Shown piece by piece: positions 25,515-33,747 of a stretch of DNA of 64,000 nt. Position numbers and translations under genes: made by a program. Position 1 is the stretch's first letter, and every line of letters begins with the position of its first letter. This DNA is from Ornithinibacillus sp047228935 (GTDB lineage Bacteria; Bacillota; Bacilli; Bacillales; Amphibacillaceae): positions 310,001-374,000 of the forward strand of contig NZ_JBFEGG010000001.1 in assembly GCF_047228935.1 (NCBI RefSeq), given 5' to 3'. Under the pieces are notes generated by a model. It did not search any database and was not told the origin of the DNA. It saw only the letters and a list, made by a program, of their open reading frames with translations.

Positions 25515-25742
25515 ATAGGAAAGGTTTAGGTGAGACCCGAGAATGCACCTTACAAGCCCCATGAGGCAAAGAAGACACTGCGAGGTCGTCTCGAGCAGAT
25601 GTCGCGCTTGTGCTGTGAAGTGCAAAGAAGACACTGCGAGGTCCTCTCGAGCAGATGTCGCACTTGTTGCTGGAAGTAAAAGAGAAAATAATTTTGGAGT
25701 GGGGGAAGTGCACCGTCCTCCTCACCTAACTTAATTCCTATT
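25514..25742. repeat. 229-bp element with inverted ends and an internal 56-bp tandem repeat
   Basis: The ends are inverted: AATAGGAA..TTTAGGTGAG at 25514-25534 and its imperfect complement CTCACCTAA..TTCCTATT at 25721-25742, with further inverted matches inward (TGCAC 25544-25548, GTGCA 25709-25713). The middle has two copies of a 45-bp sequence at 25566-25610 and 25622-25666 (43 of 45 identical, period 56). Each contains GACACTGC and GCAGATGTC, able to form a hairpin around an XhoI-like CTCGAG. It is visibly more GC-rich than the surroundings and spans exactly from the azlD stop to the anti-sigma stop. No convincing coding sequence is seen. Confidence 0.8.
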
Positions 25743-26460
25743 ATTGCTTTAAATCAATAAACAATGTTTCTGGCCCTGTTGGTAGTTGGCTTCCGCCTAA
25801 TGGCTCTACACTTACTTTAATAAACCGGAGTGTCTTTACATTTGGTCCTTTATAATAAACTTGCACTCTACCATTTTGCAGGCGTAACAGTTCTTCTTTC
25901 CACCCGTTATTATCATGGACTAGCCACACTTGATAGTCTTGAGCTTCAAGAGGTTTAAGTCCATCCACCTGTAAATATAGCTCGTTTGTTACTTCATTTA
26001 ACCACACGTCACCGCGAATATTTCGATCCATGGTTACCGGAGTAACATCTAGTCTGTTAGTTGCTGGATTATTCATAAAGTGTTGTTCTGGTATTAAATC
26101 ATGCTGGGCAGTAATATATTCTTTACCTGATAATTCGGCAACAGGTTGTTGTTTACTGAATTGGAACAAGCCTAAGCCAATGAAAAAGATTGCTGCAGCA
26201 CTGATTACCGAATACATAGCTTTTCGGTTACTGCTTTTCTGCTTATCATCTGACTTAGAACTGATGGAAGTTACTATACGCTCGTTTAAGGTATCGGAAG
26301 GATTATGTTCCTTGTTGTTGCTCAGTATCTGGTTCCAAGATTTTAATTGTTCAGTACAATACGCACAGTAATTCAGATGATGATTTATCGTTTCGTAAAC
26401 TTCCTCCGATAAATTCCCTAAAGCGTAATCAACAAGTAATTCTTCTGGAATATGTCTCAT
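25741..26460 (-). CDS. Transmembrane anti-sigma factor, zinc-finger N-terminus and RskA-like C-terminus
   Basis: 239 aa. The N-terminal ZAS-type anti-sigma domain has the His-x3-Cys-x2-Cys motif in HHLNYCAYC (about residues 27-35). One TM helix (about 82-98, AMYSVISAAAIFFIGLGLF) is followed by an extracytoplasmic RskA-like beta domain (about 140-239, VWLVHDNNGWKEELL, FIKVSVEPLGGS). Start ATG 26460 has AAGGAG 8 nt upstream; the in-frame GTG 26469 overlaps that site. It follows the ECF sigma gene and should sequester it at the membrane. Confidence 0.85.
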   Translation of the reverse strand: MRHIPEELLVDYALGNLSEEVYETINHHLNYCAYCTEQLKSWNQILSNNKEHNPSDTLNERIVTSISSKSDDKQKSSNRKAMYSVISAAAIFFIGLGLFQFSKQQPVAELSGKEYITAQHDLIPEQHFMNNPATNRLDVTPVTMDRNIRGDVWLNEVTNELYLQVDGLKPLEAQDYQVWLVHDNNGWKEELLRLQNGRVQVYYKGPNVKTLRFIKVSVEPLGGSQLPTGPETLFIDLKQ

Positions 26461-26465
26461 TTTTC

Positions 26466-27029
26466 TCACTCCTTGTCCGTTCTAGCCCAATGAAGTAAGG
26501 TCTTTTGCTTTCGTAAGTTTTGCAGGCCGTAACGTATTGAGGATTTTATCGTACCAAGTGGTTTATCATACATATTTGCTAATTCTCGTTGAGATTTCCC
26601 TTCAAAATAGGCTCCGTAAATTAAATCTCGTTGTTTTTGAGGAAGTTGATTTAAGGCACTTTCTAATATTTCTCTTTCAATTTCCATTAAAACATACATT
26701 TCTAGTTTTATAGATTGCTCCGTATCAAGTTTTTCTAATTTGTTAAGTAAAACAGGCTGATGTTTCCTTAAACGATCTATACACCTACTCCTAGTTTTAA
26801 CTGCTAACCATGCTTTTACACTGCCTCTATCTGGTCTATATTGCAATGGTTTTTGAAAGACTTCGATAAAAACATCATGGCAAATATCCTCTGCTTCTTT
26901 CTGGTCTTCTAACAACTTAATTGCAATCTGAAGGACAAAGGATACATAAGTTTCATAAAATTGATTGAATGCAGCCTGAGAACCCTTTGCAATTAATTTC
27001 AAGAGTTTTTCATCCTGCTTTGTATCCAT
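26466..27029 (-). CDS. ECF-type RNA polymerase sigma factor
   Basis: 187-aa group IV sigma factor. Region 2 (FNQFYETYVSFVLQIAIKLL, then EDICHDVFIEVF and the -10 recognition stretch VKAWLAVKTRSRCIDRLRK) and region 4 (LNQLPQKQRDLIYGAYFEGKSQRELA, GTIKSSIRYGLQNLRK) are both clear. It is co-transcribed with the RskA-like anti-sigma gene, 5 nt downstream of its stop by the preferred start. The operon is divergent from the NEW3/ABC operon, a plausible target. No ECF promoter consensus was recognised in the 130-bp intergenic region. Confidence 0.88.
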   Translation of the reverse strand: MDTKQDEKLLKLIAKGSQAAFNQFYETYVSFVLQIAIKLLEDQKEAEDICHDVFIEVFQKPLQYRPDRGSVKAWLAVKTRSRCIDRLRKHQPVLLNKLEKLDTEQSIKLEMYVLMEIEREILESALNQLPQKQRDLIYGAYFEGKSQRELANMYDKPLGTIKSSIRYGLQNLRKQKTLLHWARTDKE

Positions 27030-27159
27030 TATAGGACCCCCTTCTAATTTTCTGACAATATCTTAGCAAAAAAGTATGGAATAATTATAAAAAAATAAAT
27101 CCGTTCTCCAAAAAATCTCGTATCATTTATGAATTTAGAAAATAAGGAGGATATGTCAG

Positions 27160-28302
27160 ATGATTAGAAAAATATTCTATTCATTATTAACACTAGTGAT
27201 AGGAGGGTTCTTTATTACCTCAACCGCTTTTGCCGAAGTCTCTGTCTATACTCCACATACTGGTCTTTCTGTAACACCAGGGGAGGATATTGAATACTCG
27301 GTAGATATTATAAATAGTGGTAGTTCGATAGAAAATGTAGGATTTGCGGTGAGAGGACTACCAGAAGGTTGGGAATATCAAATCTCATCAAATGGTACTA
27401 ATATTGAGCAATTATCTATTCGACCAAATGCGGAACAATCTATTCGATTAGTTGTAACCGTCCCATTACAAGTAGAAAAAGGAAGGTATGAATTTGATTT
27501 AGTAGCGGAAGGAAGTAGTACTAGTACACTAGATTTATTAGTTAATGTAACAGAAGAAGGTACGTTTAAAACAAACTTCACTATCGATCAACCTAATATG
27601 GAAGGACATGCTGATTCAACCTTTGAATATAGTACAACATTGAAAAATCAAACAGCAGAACAGCAACATTATTCCTTATCTTCACAAGCACCAAATGGAT
27701 GGACAACACAATTTAAGGTAGATGGAAATGGGGTAACTTCAGTAACACTTGAACCTAACGAAGAAAAAACAGTAGATATCGTCGTGACCCCTGCAAATAA
27801 TGCAAAGGCTGATACGTATAAAATTCCAGTTAAAGCCCAATCTGGTGGAACTTCAAGTGAGATTGAGTTAGAAGCAGTTATTACTGGTAAGTATGGATTA
27901 ACTATTTCAACGCCAAATGGGTTATTAAGTGATGATATAACTGCTGGAGGAGATACGGTCATTGATTTAGTAGTTGAAAATACCGGATCAGTTGATTTAA
28001 CAGATATTAATGTAAAGTCATCTACCCCACCAAAGTGGGAAGTAGAGTTTGATAGAGATACTATCCCAACACTGAAGGCAGGGGAAAAAGCAAACGTGAA
28101 AGCAACATTAAAAGCTCCAGAAGATGCAATAGCTGGGGACTATGCTGCTACATTTAGTGCGGATACTGGTGAGGCTTCCTCTGAAGCTAATTTCCGTATT
28201 TCCGTTAAAACTTCCACTGCTTGGGGATTTGTTGGGGTCGCAATTATTCTAGTTGTCGTTGGCGGACTCTACTATATTTTTAAAAAATATGGGAGGAGAT
28301 AA
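27160..28302 (+). CDS. Secreted, membrane-anchored NEW3/CARDB-like repeat protein
   Basis: 380 aa with a signal peptide (about 1-25, cleavage after AFA), then three beta-sandwich repeats of about 100 residues. Each has a motif like NSGSSIENVGFAV, LPEGWEYQI or NTGSVDLTDINV and an acidic turn (LKAGEKANV), typical of NEW3/CARDB domains. A C-terminal TM helix (about 354-374) ends in KKYGRR, so the repeats face outside. AAGGAGGAT precedes the ATG. It heads an operon with an ABC ATPase and an ABC-2 permease; an extracytoplasmic partner of that transporter is inferred. Confidence 0.78.
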   Translation: MIRKIFYSLLTLVIGGFFITSTAFAEVSVYTPHTGLSVTPGEDIEYSVDIINSGSSIENVGFAVRGLPEGWEYQISSNGTNIEQLSIRPNAEQSIRLVVTVPLQVEKGRYEFDLVAEGSSTSTLDLLVNVTEEGTFKTNFTIDQPNMEGHADSTFEYSTTLKNQTAEQQHYSLSSQAPNGWTTQFKVDGNGVTSVTLEPNEEKTVDIVVTPANNAKADTYKIPVKAQSGGTSSEIELEAVITGKYGLTISTPNGLLSDDITAGGDTVIDLVVENTGSVDLTDINVKSSTPPKWEVEFDRDTIPTLKAGEKANVKATLKAPEDAIAGDYAATFSADTGEASSEANFRISVKTSTAWGFVGVAIILVVVGGLYYIFKKYGRR

Positions 28303-28305
28303 CTG

Positions 28306-29274
28306 GTGAATGAGGCAATTATTGAAGTTGAAGAACTCACAAAAATTTATGATGATGTACCTGCAGTTGATCGGTTATCTTTATCCATTAAAAAGGGTGA
28401 GATATTCGGATTATTAGGGCCAAATGGAGCCGGGAAGTCTACCACAATTTTCATGTTATTAGGATTAACAGAGCCAACTAGTGGAAGTTTAAGTGTCTGT
28501 GGAATAGACTCTACGAAAAATCCATTAGAGGTTAAAAAGCGAGTAGGGTATTTACCAGATGATCTGGGATTCTATCAACATATGACTGGTTTTGAAAACC
28601 TCTTATATACAGCTTCGCTAAATGGGATTCCAGGGCATGAGGCAAAAGAGCGGGCGATTTCTTTGCTAGAACAAGTAGGATTAGAAGATGCTATGCATAA
28701 GAAAACAGGAAAGTATTCTCGTGGGATGAAACAACGTCTCGGGCTTGCTGATGTTTTAATTAAAAATCCCGAAGTAATTATATTAGACGAACCTACTTTA
28801 GGGATTGATCCAGAAGGGGTACGTGAATTACTAAGGTTAATTAAAAGCCTGAATCAAGAAAAGAATATAACGGTTTTACTTTCCTCACATCATTTACATC
28901 AGGTGCAACAAGTATGTGATCGAGTTGGTATATTTGTTAAAGGTAAGCTACTTGCTAAAGGAAATATGGATGATTTGGCGGGACAATTATTTAAGAACGA
29001 TGTTTATATTGTTCATTTAGAGGCTGAACCTATTACAGGAGATATGATAAATGAACTAATGGCTATTAAAGAAGTTAGTCGTGTAGAAAGATTAGATAAT
29101 TCAAGTATAGATATTTATTGTGAAAAAGATATTACTCCAATAATTGCCAAGAAAGTAATGTCTTATGATATAGATTTGACAAATATTAGTAAGAAAAATT
29201 TCGGATTGGATGAAATCTATCATCTGTACTTTGAAGGGCGTGATTTAAATGAAGCTACAGCAAATAAAAAGTAA
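28306..29274 (+). CDS. ABC-2 type transporter ATP-binding protein
   Basis: 322-aa exporter ATPase. Walker A GPNGAGKST (about 39-47), Q-loop YLPDDLG, signature YSRGMKQRL, Walker B VIILDEPTLGIDP and switch His SSHHLHQ are all intact. Start is GTG 28306, 3 nt after the NEW3 gene, with a GGGAGGAG ribosome site. The last 80 residues form the usual ABC-2 regulatory tail. It overlaps the permease gene by 26 nt. The substrate is unknown; the antibiotic-peptide, lipid and Na+ exporter branches look alike at this level. Confidence 0.88.
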   Translation: MNEAIIEVEELTKIYDDVPAVDRLSLSIKKGEIFGLLGPNGAGKSTTIFMLLGLTEPTSGSLSVCGIDSTKNPLEVKKRVGYLPDDLGFYQHMTGFENLLYTASLNGIPGHEAKERAISLLEQVGLEDAMHKKTGKYSRGMKQRLGLADVLIKNPEVIILDEPTLGIDPEGVRELLRLIKSLNQEKNITVLLSSHHLHQVQQVCDRVGIFVKGKLLAKGNMDDLAGQLFKNDVYIVHLEAEPITGDMINELMAIKEVSRVERLDNSSIDIYCEKDITPIIAKKVMSYDIDLTNISKKNFGLDEIYHLYFEGRDLNEATANKK

Positions 29275-30289
29275 GATCACCTTCAAAAAGAGTAAGGAAG
29301 AAGTACTAGATAAGATGGATAAGAGACAATCTGTCTTCAGTGCGATTGTTCAAAAGGAATTTACAGACTATATAAGAAGTTGGAGAATCATTATCCTACT
29401 TATTATTATTGGGTTAACTTGCCTTGGTTCTTTATACACTGCTATAACAACTATTAAGGATACATTAGATCAGTCGGATGAAGCGAAGGAACTTGCTAAA
29501 CATTCTTACCTATTTCTAAAATTATTTACAACATCAGATGGAACATTACCACCTTTTATTACATTCGTAACAATACTAGGCCCATTGTTAGGGGTAGCAT
29601 TAGGATTTGATGCTATTAATTCAGAGCGAAATAAGGGTACTCTAACAAGGTTAATGGCTCAACCGATTCCAAGAGATTATGTAATTAATGCCAAATTTGT
29701 AGCGGCGCTATTAGTAAATATGGTGCTATTTTTTGCACTTGGATTATTAGTTATGGCACTAGGAATCCTCATTATCGGCTTACCATTAACTTTCGAAGAG
29801 TTTATCCGGATACTATGTTTTTTAGTGTTATGTATTGTATATATCGCTTTCTGGCTAAATTTAGGAATTCTCTTTTCTGTACGCTTTAAACAAGCAGCTA
29901 CTTCAGCACTATCTGGTATAGCGGTATGGATTTTCTTTAGTATTTTTTATAATATGATCATAGATTTTATTAGTAAAGGCTATTTAAATACAGAGTCCAT
30001 ATCTAGTATGGAGGAGGCTATTAATCGGCAAGAGACAATCTTAAATTTATATAGGTTGTCACCAAGCTATCTATTCTCTGAATCTACAACTACACTATTA
30101 TCACCTGGAGTAAGAACTTTAGGTCCTTTAACAATGGAGCAAACAGTAGGTGCTCTAGCTGGTCCATTACCACTCGGACAAAGCTTACTATTAATCTGGC
30201 CTCAATTAACTGGGCTAATAGCAGCAACACTAATCTGCTTCATGATTGCCTATTATTTATTTATTAGGCAAGAAATTCGAACTAATTAA
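29249..30289 (+). CDS. ABC-2 type transporter permease
   Basis: 346-aa membrane subunit. A cytoplasmic N-terminus of about 45 residues is followed by six predicted TM helices (about 46-66, 105-130, 150-178, 185-205, 220-240, 310-335). Between TM1 and TM2 and between TM5 and TM6 are larger loops. The segment FDAINSERNKGTLTRLMAQPIPR is the characteristic ABC-2 coupling helix. It overlaps the ATPase gene by 26 nt, so translation is coupled. A strong terminator follows the stop. Confidence 0.87.
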   Translation: MKLQQIKSKITFKKSKEEVLDKMDKRQSVFSAIVQKEFTDYIRSWRIIILLIIIGLTCLGSLYTAITTIKDTLDQSDEAKELAKHSYLFLKLFTTSDGTLPPFITFVTILGPLLGVALGFDAINSERNKGTLTRLMAQPIPRDYVINAKFVAALLVNMVLFFALGLLVMALGILIIGLPLTFEEFIRILCFLVLCIVYIAFWLNLGILFSVRFKQAATSALSGIAVWIFFSIFYNMIIDFISKGYLNTESISSMEEAINRQETILNLYRLSPSYLFSESTTTLLSPGVRTLGPLTMEQTVGALAGPLPLGQSLLLIWPQLTGLIAATLICFMIAYYLFIRQEIRTN

Positions 30290-30325
30290 AATAGATACAG
30301 GTATATATACCTGTATCTATTTTAA
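30287..30325 (+). terminator. Terminator of the NEW3-ABC operon
   Basis: Perfect 16-bp stem (AAAATAGATACAGGTA with its complement) with loop TATA, overlapping the stop codon and followed by AAT. Confidence 0.85.
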
Positions 30326-30363
30326 TTGGAAATATTTACTCTAAATATCGACAAAAAAAGAAA

Positions 30364-30392
30364 TTGACATATAGAGTAATATGCCTTACTAT
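30364..30392 (+). promoter_or_regulatory. SigA promoter of the metK-spe operon
   Basis: TTGACA (30364-30369), 17 bp, TACTAT (30387-30392). The start near 30399 precedes the riboswitch aptamer. Confidence 0.8.
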
Positions 30393-30415
30393 TAATCCTG
30401 CATATTAAAAGTCTA

Positions 30416-30592
30416 TCTTATTAATAGCCGCTGAGACGAGGGGTCTAAGATGCGGTGGCAAACCAGTTTGATTAACTAAATCAGATATGGGTGCCCAACC
30501 TGAGCGCAAAACATATATCGTTTTGTGAACAATAAGAGGATAGCAGCTGATATTAATCGAAGCTTTCCTTAGGTTGTAGGAGAGCTTTTTTT
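30416..30592 (+). ncRNA. SAM-I (S-box) clan riboswitch with divergent core, plus terminator
   Basis: P1 is TCTTATT (30416-30422) with AATAAGA (30531-30537). P2 is CCGC/GCGG (30428-30431, 30452-30455) holding AGAC/GTCT. P3 starts GGC-AAA-CCA (30457-30465) and closes TGG-GT-GCC (30488-30495). Then come J3/4 CCAACCTG, P4 CAAAAC/GTTTTG, and J4/1 GAACAATAAGA. Order and junctions match canonical SAM-I. The ligand-binding internal loop is AAA/GT instead of AA/T. An expression platform follows: terminator 30560-30592, with antiterminator pairing AGGA..AGCT to AGCT.TCCT. It should switch metK-spe off at high ligand. Confidence 0.78.
30560..30592 (+). terminator. Riboswitch-controlled terminator before metK
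   Basis: AAGCTTTCCT (30560-30569) and AGGAGAGCTT (30578-30587), one G-U pair, followed by T residues. Confidence 0.88.
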
Positions 30593-30630
30593 ATGCCCTG
30601 AAATGAATAAAATGGAAGGGATGGTTAAAA

Positions 30631-31818
30631 TTGGCAGAAAAAATCTTATTTACATCGGAGTCCGTTTCAGAAGGACATCCTGATAAAATTGCCGATCAAA
30701 TTTCGGATGCTGTACTTGATGCGGCATTAGCACAGGACCCATATTCAAGGGTTGCCTGCGAAGTATTTACAACAACAAATACAGTAATTGTTGGTGGAGA
30801 GATAACCACTAAGGCAAATCTTAATGTGGAAAAGATCGTCCGAGATACATTAATCGAGATTGGATACACAGATGATCGATTTGGAATTGATGGAAGTACT
30901 TGTAATGTAGAAGTATTACTTCATACACAATCTCCAGATATTGCGATGGGAGTAGATACTTCTAGTGATATTAGTGAAATAGGTGCTGGTGACCAAGGGA
31001 TTATGTTTGGTTATGCTACGAATGAAACAGAATCTATGATGCCACTAGCAATCGAGATGGCTCACACTTTAGTAAAACGAGCATCTCAACTACGAAAAAC
31101 AGGTGAGTTTACGTGGGCTCGTCCTGATATGAAATCACAGGTTACCATTGACTATACTAATCCTATTCAGCCTAAAATTGACACAGTTTTAATGTCTATT
31201 CAACATGATGAGGATTTTGATAAAGATAAATTTGAAGCATTTGTGACAGAATCCATTATTAAACAAACTGCTTGTGAATATGGAATGAATGAAGAATTTC
31301 GAGTGTTAATTAATCCGACTGGCCGTTTTGTAATTGGTGGACCTCATGGTGATACAGGATTAACTGGTAGAAAAATTATTGTAGACACTTATGGTGGAGC
31401 TGCTAAACATGGTGGTGGGGCATTCTCTGGTAAGGACTGTACTAAAGTTGACCGTTCTGCTGCTTATGCCGCACGCTATGTAGCAAAAAATATCGTTGCA
31501 GCAGGATTAGCGGAACGCTGTGAAATTCAGCTTTCTTATGCAATTGGTGTAAGTAAGCCAATCAGTATTGCTCTTGATACTTTCGGTACGGAAACAGTTG
31601 AGCACGAAAGAATATTAAAGGCGATTCGTGAAGTATTTGATTTAACTCCAAGCGGCATCATTAATATGCTGGAACTTAGAAAACCGCAGTTTAAACAAGT
31701 GGCAGCCTACGGACATTTTGGACGCCATGACTTGAATGTGTCTTGGGAAAAAACTGATAAAGTAGTTGATTTACAAGAAGCAGTAGCAAAGTTTGAATTA
31801 GCTGGGGTTTACCGCTAA
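30631..31818 (+). CDS. metK: S-adenosylmethionine synthetase
   Basis: Makes SAM from methionine and ATP; 395 aa, full family length. Signatures visible: ESVSEGHPDK near the N-terminus, GAGDQGIMFGYA (about 116-127) and GGGAFSGKD (about 262-270). Start is TTG 30631, with GGAAGGGA 9 nt upstream. It is the first gene of an operon with speA, speD, speE and speB, so here it directly feeds spermidine synthesis. Whether another metK exists outside the window cannot be seen. The start overlaps nothing upstream; the stop overlaps speA by one base (TAATG). Confidence 0.95.
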   Translation: MAEKILFTSESVSEGHPDKIADQISDAVLDAALAQDPYSRVACEVFTTTNTVIVGGEITTKANLNVEKIVRDTLIEIGYTDDRFGIDGSTCNVEVLLHTQSPDIAMGVDTSSDISEIGAGDQGIMFGYATNETESMMPLAIEMAHTLVKRASQLRKTGEFTWARPDMKSQVTIDYTNPIQPKIDTVLMSIQHDEDFDKDKFEAFVTESIIKQTACEYGMNEEFRVLINPTGRFVIGGPHGDTGLTGRKIIVDTYGGAAKHGGGAFSGKDCTKVDRSAAYAARYVAKNIVAAGLAERCEIQLSYAIGVSKPISIALDTFGTETVEHERILKAIREVFDLTPSGIINMLELRKPQFKQVAAYGHFGRHDLNVSWEKTDKVVDLQEAVAKFELAGVYR

Positions 31819-33314
31819 TGAATAACGTGAAGGAACTTGTTGCGAGACCAATTTCCATATTGAATCAAGATAAGATGCCTTTATTTGATGCACTAGTGCA
31901 ATATGCTAAACGTGATGTAACTCCTTTTGATGTACCTGGTCATAAAATGGGCTCTTCTATGAGTCCTTTGAAAGAAGTACTAGGTGAGATGGCGTTGCGA
32001 ATGGATGTTAACTCTATGAAGGAGTTAGATTTGTTAAGCCATCCCGAGTCCGTTATAAAAGAAGCCCAGGAATTAGCAGCAGATGCTTTTGGAGCAGATT
32101 ATGCTTATTTTCTTGTAAATGGTACAACGGTTGGCATCCAAACTATGATTATGGCTACTTGTAAACCGGGTGATACTTTACTAGTACCAAGGAATGGTCA
32201 TAAATCTGTAATGGATGGAATTATTTTAAGTGGTGCAAAACCTGTATTTATTCAACCAGAGGTAGACTATCATTTTGGTATATCACATGGCGTATCGATA
32301 AACAGTGTTGAAAAAGCAATCCAGGAGCATCCAGAGGCAAAGGCTTTATTAATTACCTACCCAACATATTTTGGGTCCATGAGTGATTTAGAGAAAATTT
32401 GCCAGCTTGCTCATGAACGAGATATTGCGGTTATTGTGGATAGTGCACATGGAGCGCATCTGCCCTTTCTATCAGATGAAATAATAGATCCGATTAAAGC
32501 GGGAGCAGATGGTGTAACAATTAGTATGCACAAGACAGGCGGGTCATTAACGCAAAGCTCGATCTTAATTTTACAGAATAATAGAATTGCACCCGAGGCA
32601 ATCCAAAAGATATTAAGTATGCTTCAGTCTACAAGTGCTAACTATTTATTGATGAGTTCTTTAGATGTAGCGAGAAGGGAATTAGCGTTGCATGGCTATG
32701 AACGGTACTGTAGCCTAAAACCAATTGTAGAAAATGCTATCTCAGAAATTGAGTTAGGTTCTCGTTATGAAGTATTAAAGAATGATTATGTATTAAAGAA
32801 TTTTAATCAATCATATGACTGGACTAAATTAGTAATCCGGGTCAATGGCATTGGAATGACCGGATTTGATGTATACACGATTTTAAAACAAAAATATGGA
32901 ATTCAAATGGAGCTTGCAGAAGGATATGTTGTGATGGCTGTTATTACAACGTCTGATACAGAAGAATCAATTGGAAAACTGGTTGCAGCATTACGAGAGA
33001 TTGAAGAAATTTACGGAGAAAGAACCGTCATGATGTCTACGAATGTAACTGCAGACCAAGTAAATGAACTGATTCTTAGTCCAAGGGATGCTTTTTACTC
33101 TGAGCATGAAACAGTTGCTATTGATAAAGCAATTGGACGAATAAGTGGAGACACGATCATGATTTATCCACCAGGTATTCCACTTGTTATTCCAGGAGAA
33201 CTAATTTCGGAAGATGTAGTAAAGCAATATCATTATTATCGTCAAACGTTAGGGGAAGTGTTAACCGAGGCGAAAGAAAAAAATCAAATTACAGTTGTAA
33301 AGGAGAATGCGTAA
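31818..33314 (+). CDS. speA: Orn/Lys/Arg decarboxylase family enzyme, probable arginine decarboxylase SpeA
   Basis: PLP-dependent decarboxylase of the alpha-family fold, 498 aa. The PLP lysine is in SMHKTGGSLTQSS (about 240), the cofactor Asp in VDSAHGAH, and the N-terminal signature is PFDVPGHKMG. Arginine is the likely substrate because speB (agmatinase) lies in the same operon: arginine to agmatine to putrescine. Lysine or ornithine activity cannot be excluded from sequence. It begins at the metK stop (TAATG) and ends just before speD. Confidence 0.88.
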   Translation: MNNVKELVARPISILNQDKMPLFDALVQYAKRDVTPFDVPGHKMGSSMSPLKEVLGEMALRMDVNSMKELDLLSHPESVIKEAQELAADAFGADYAYFLVNGTTVGIQTMIMATCKPGDTLLVPRNGHKSVMDGIILSGAKPVFIQPEVDYHFGISHGVSINSVEKAIQEHPEAKALLITYPTYFGSMSDLEKICQLAHERDIAVIVDSAHGAHLPFLSDEIIDPIKAGADGVTISMHKTGGSLTQSSILILQNNRIAPEAIQKILSMLQSTSANYLLMSSLDVARRELALHGYERYCSLKPIVENAISEIELGSRYEVLKNDYVLKNFNQSYDWTKLVIRVNGIGMTGFDVYTILKQKYGIQMELAEGYVVMAVITTSDTEESIGKLVAALREIEEIYGERTVMMSTNVTADQVNELILSPRDAFYSEHETVAIDKAIGRISGDTIMIYPPGIPLVIPGELISEDVVKQYHYYRQTLGEVLTEAKEKNQITVVKENA

Positions 33315-33315
33315 A

Positions 33316-33747
33316 ATGGGTTTTAAATTATCGACGCTAGGAAGACATGTATTAATAGAGTTTTACGGTTGTCCAAGTGATATTATTGAAAACAATAAAT
33401 TAATTGAGAAATTTATGAATGAGGCTGCAGATTACTCTGGTGCGACAATTGTTGAATCCGTATTTCATCATTTCAACCCTTATGGTGTTTCAGGTGCAGT
33501 TATAATTGCTGAATCACATTTGACTATCCATACTTGGCCAGAATATGGTTATGCTTCAGTAGATGTATATACTTGTGGTGATTCAGTGAGTCCTTGGAAG
33601 GCAGCTGAATACCTAGGGGAAAAACTACAGGCTAAACAAACAGAATCATTTGAAGTACCACGTGGTATGGTTGATAAAATTAAACAATTTGCAGAACGTG
33701 AAATTGAAGATGTACAAGTGAAACCATTACTAGAAGGTGTAAAATAA
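33316..33747 (+). CDS. speD: S-adenosylmethionine decarboxylase proenzyme
   Basis: Prokaryotic class 1B AdoMet decarboxylase, 143 aa, giving decarboxylated SAM as aminopropyl donor. Self-cleavage forms the pyruvoyl group at Ser in AESHLTIHTWPE (about 60). HHFNPYGVSG and CGDSVSPWKAAEYL are conserved blocks. Start ATG 33316 (MGFKLST) is 10 nt from GGAG; the in-frame ATG 33307 is too close. Relative to the compact B. subtilis protein it has a slightly longer C-terminus. Confidence 0.93.
   Translation: MGFKLSTLGRHVLIEFYGCPSDIIENNKLIEKFMNEAADYSGATIVESVFHHFNPYGVSGAVIIAESHLTIHTWPEYGYASVDVYTCGDSVSPWKAAEYLGEKLQAKQTESFEVPRGMVDKIKQFAEREIEDVQVKPLLEGVK

Noticed and set aside
25501..25734. Short ORFs on both strands inside the 229-bp element
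   Set aside because: They arise from the tandem repeat, lack ribosome sites and have no protein-like pattern.
30420..30500. Cyclic-di-GMP (GEMM) riboswitch, suggested by GGCAAACC and GGGTCTAAG
   Set aside because: The order of these blocks is wrong for GEMM, while P1, P3 and J3/4 align with SAM-I in the right order.
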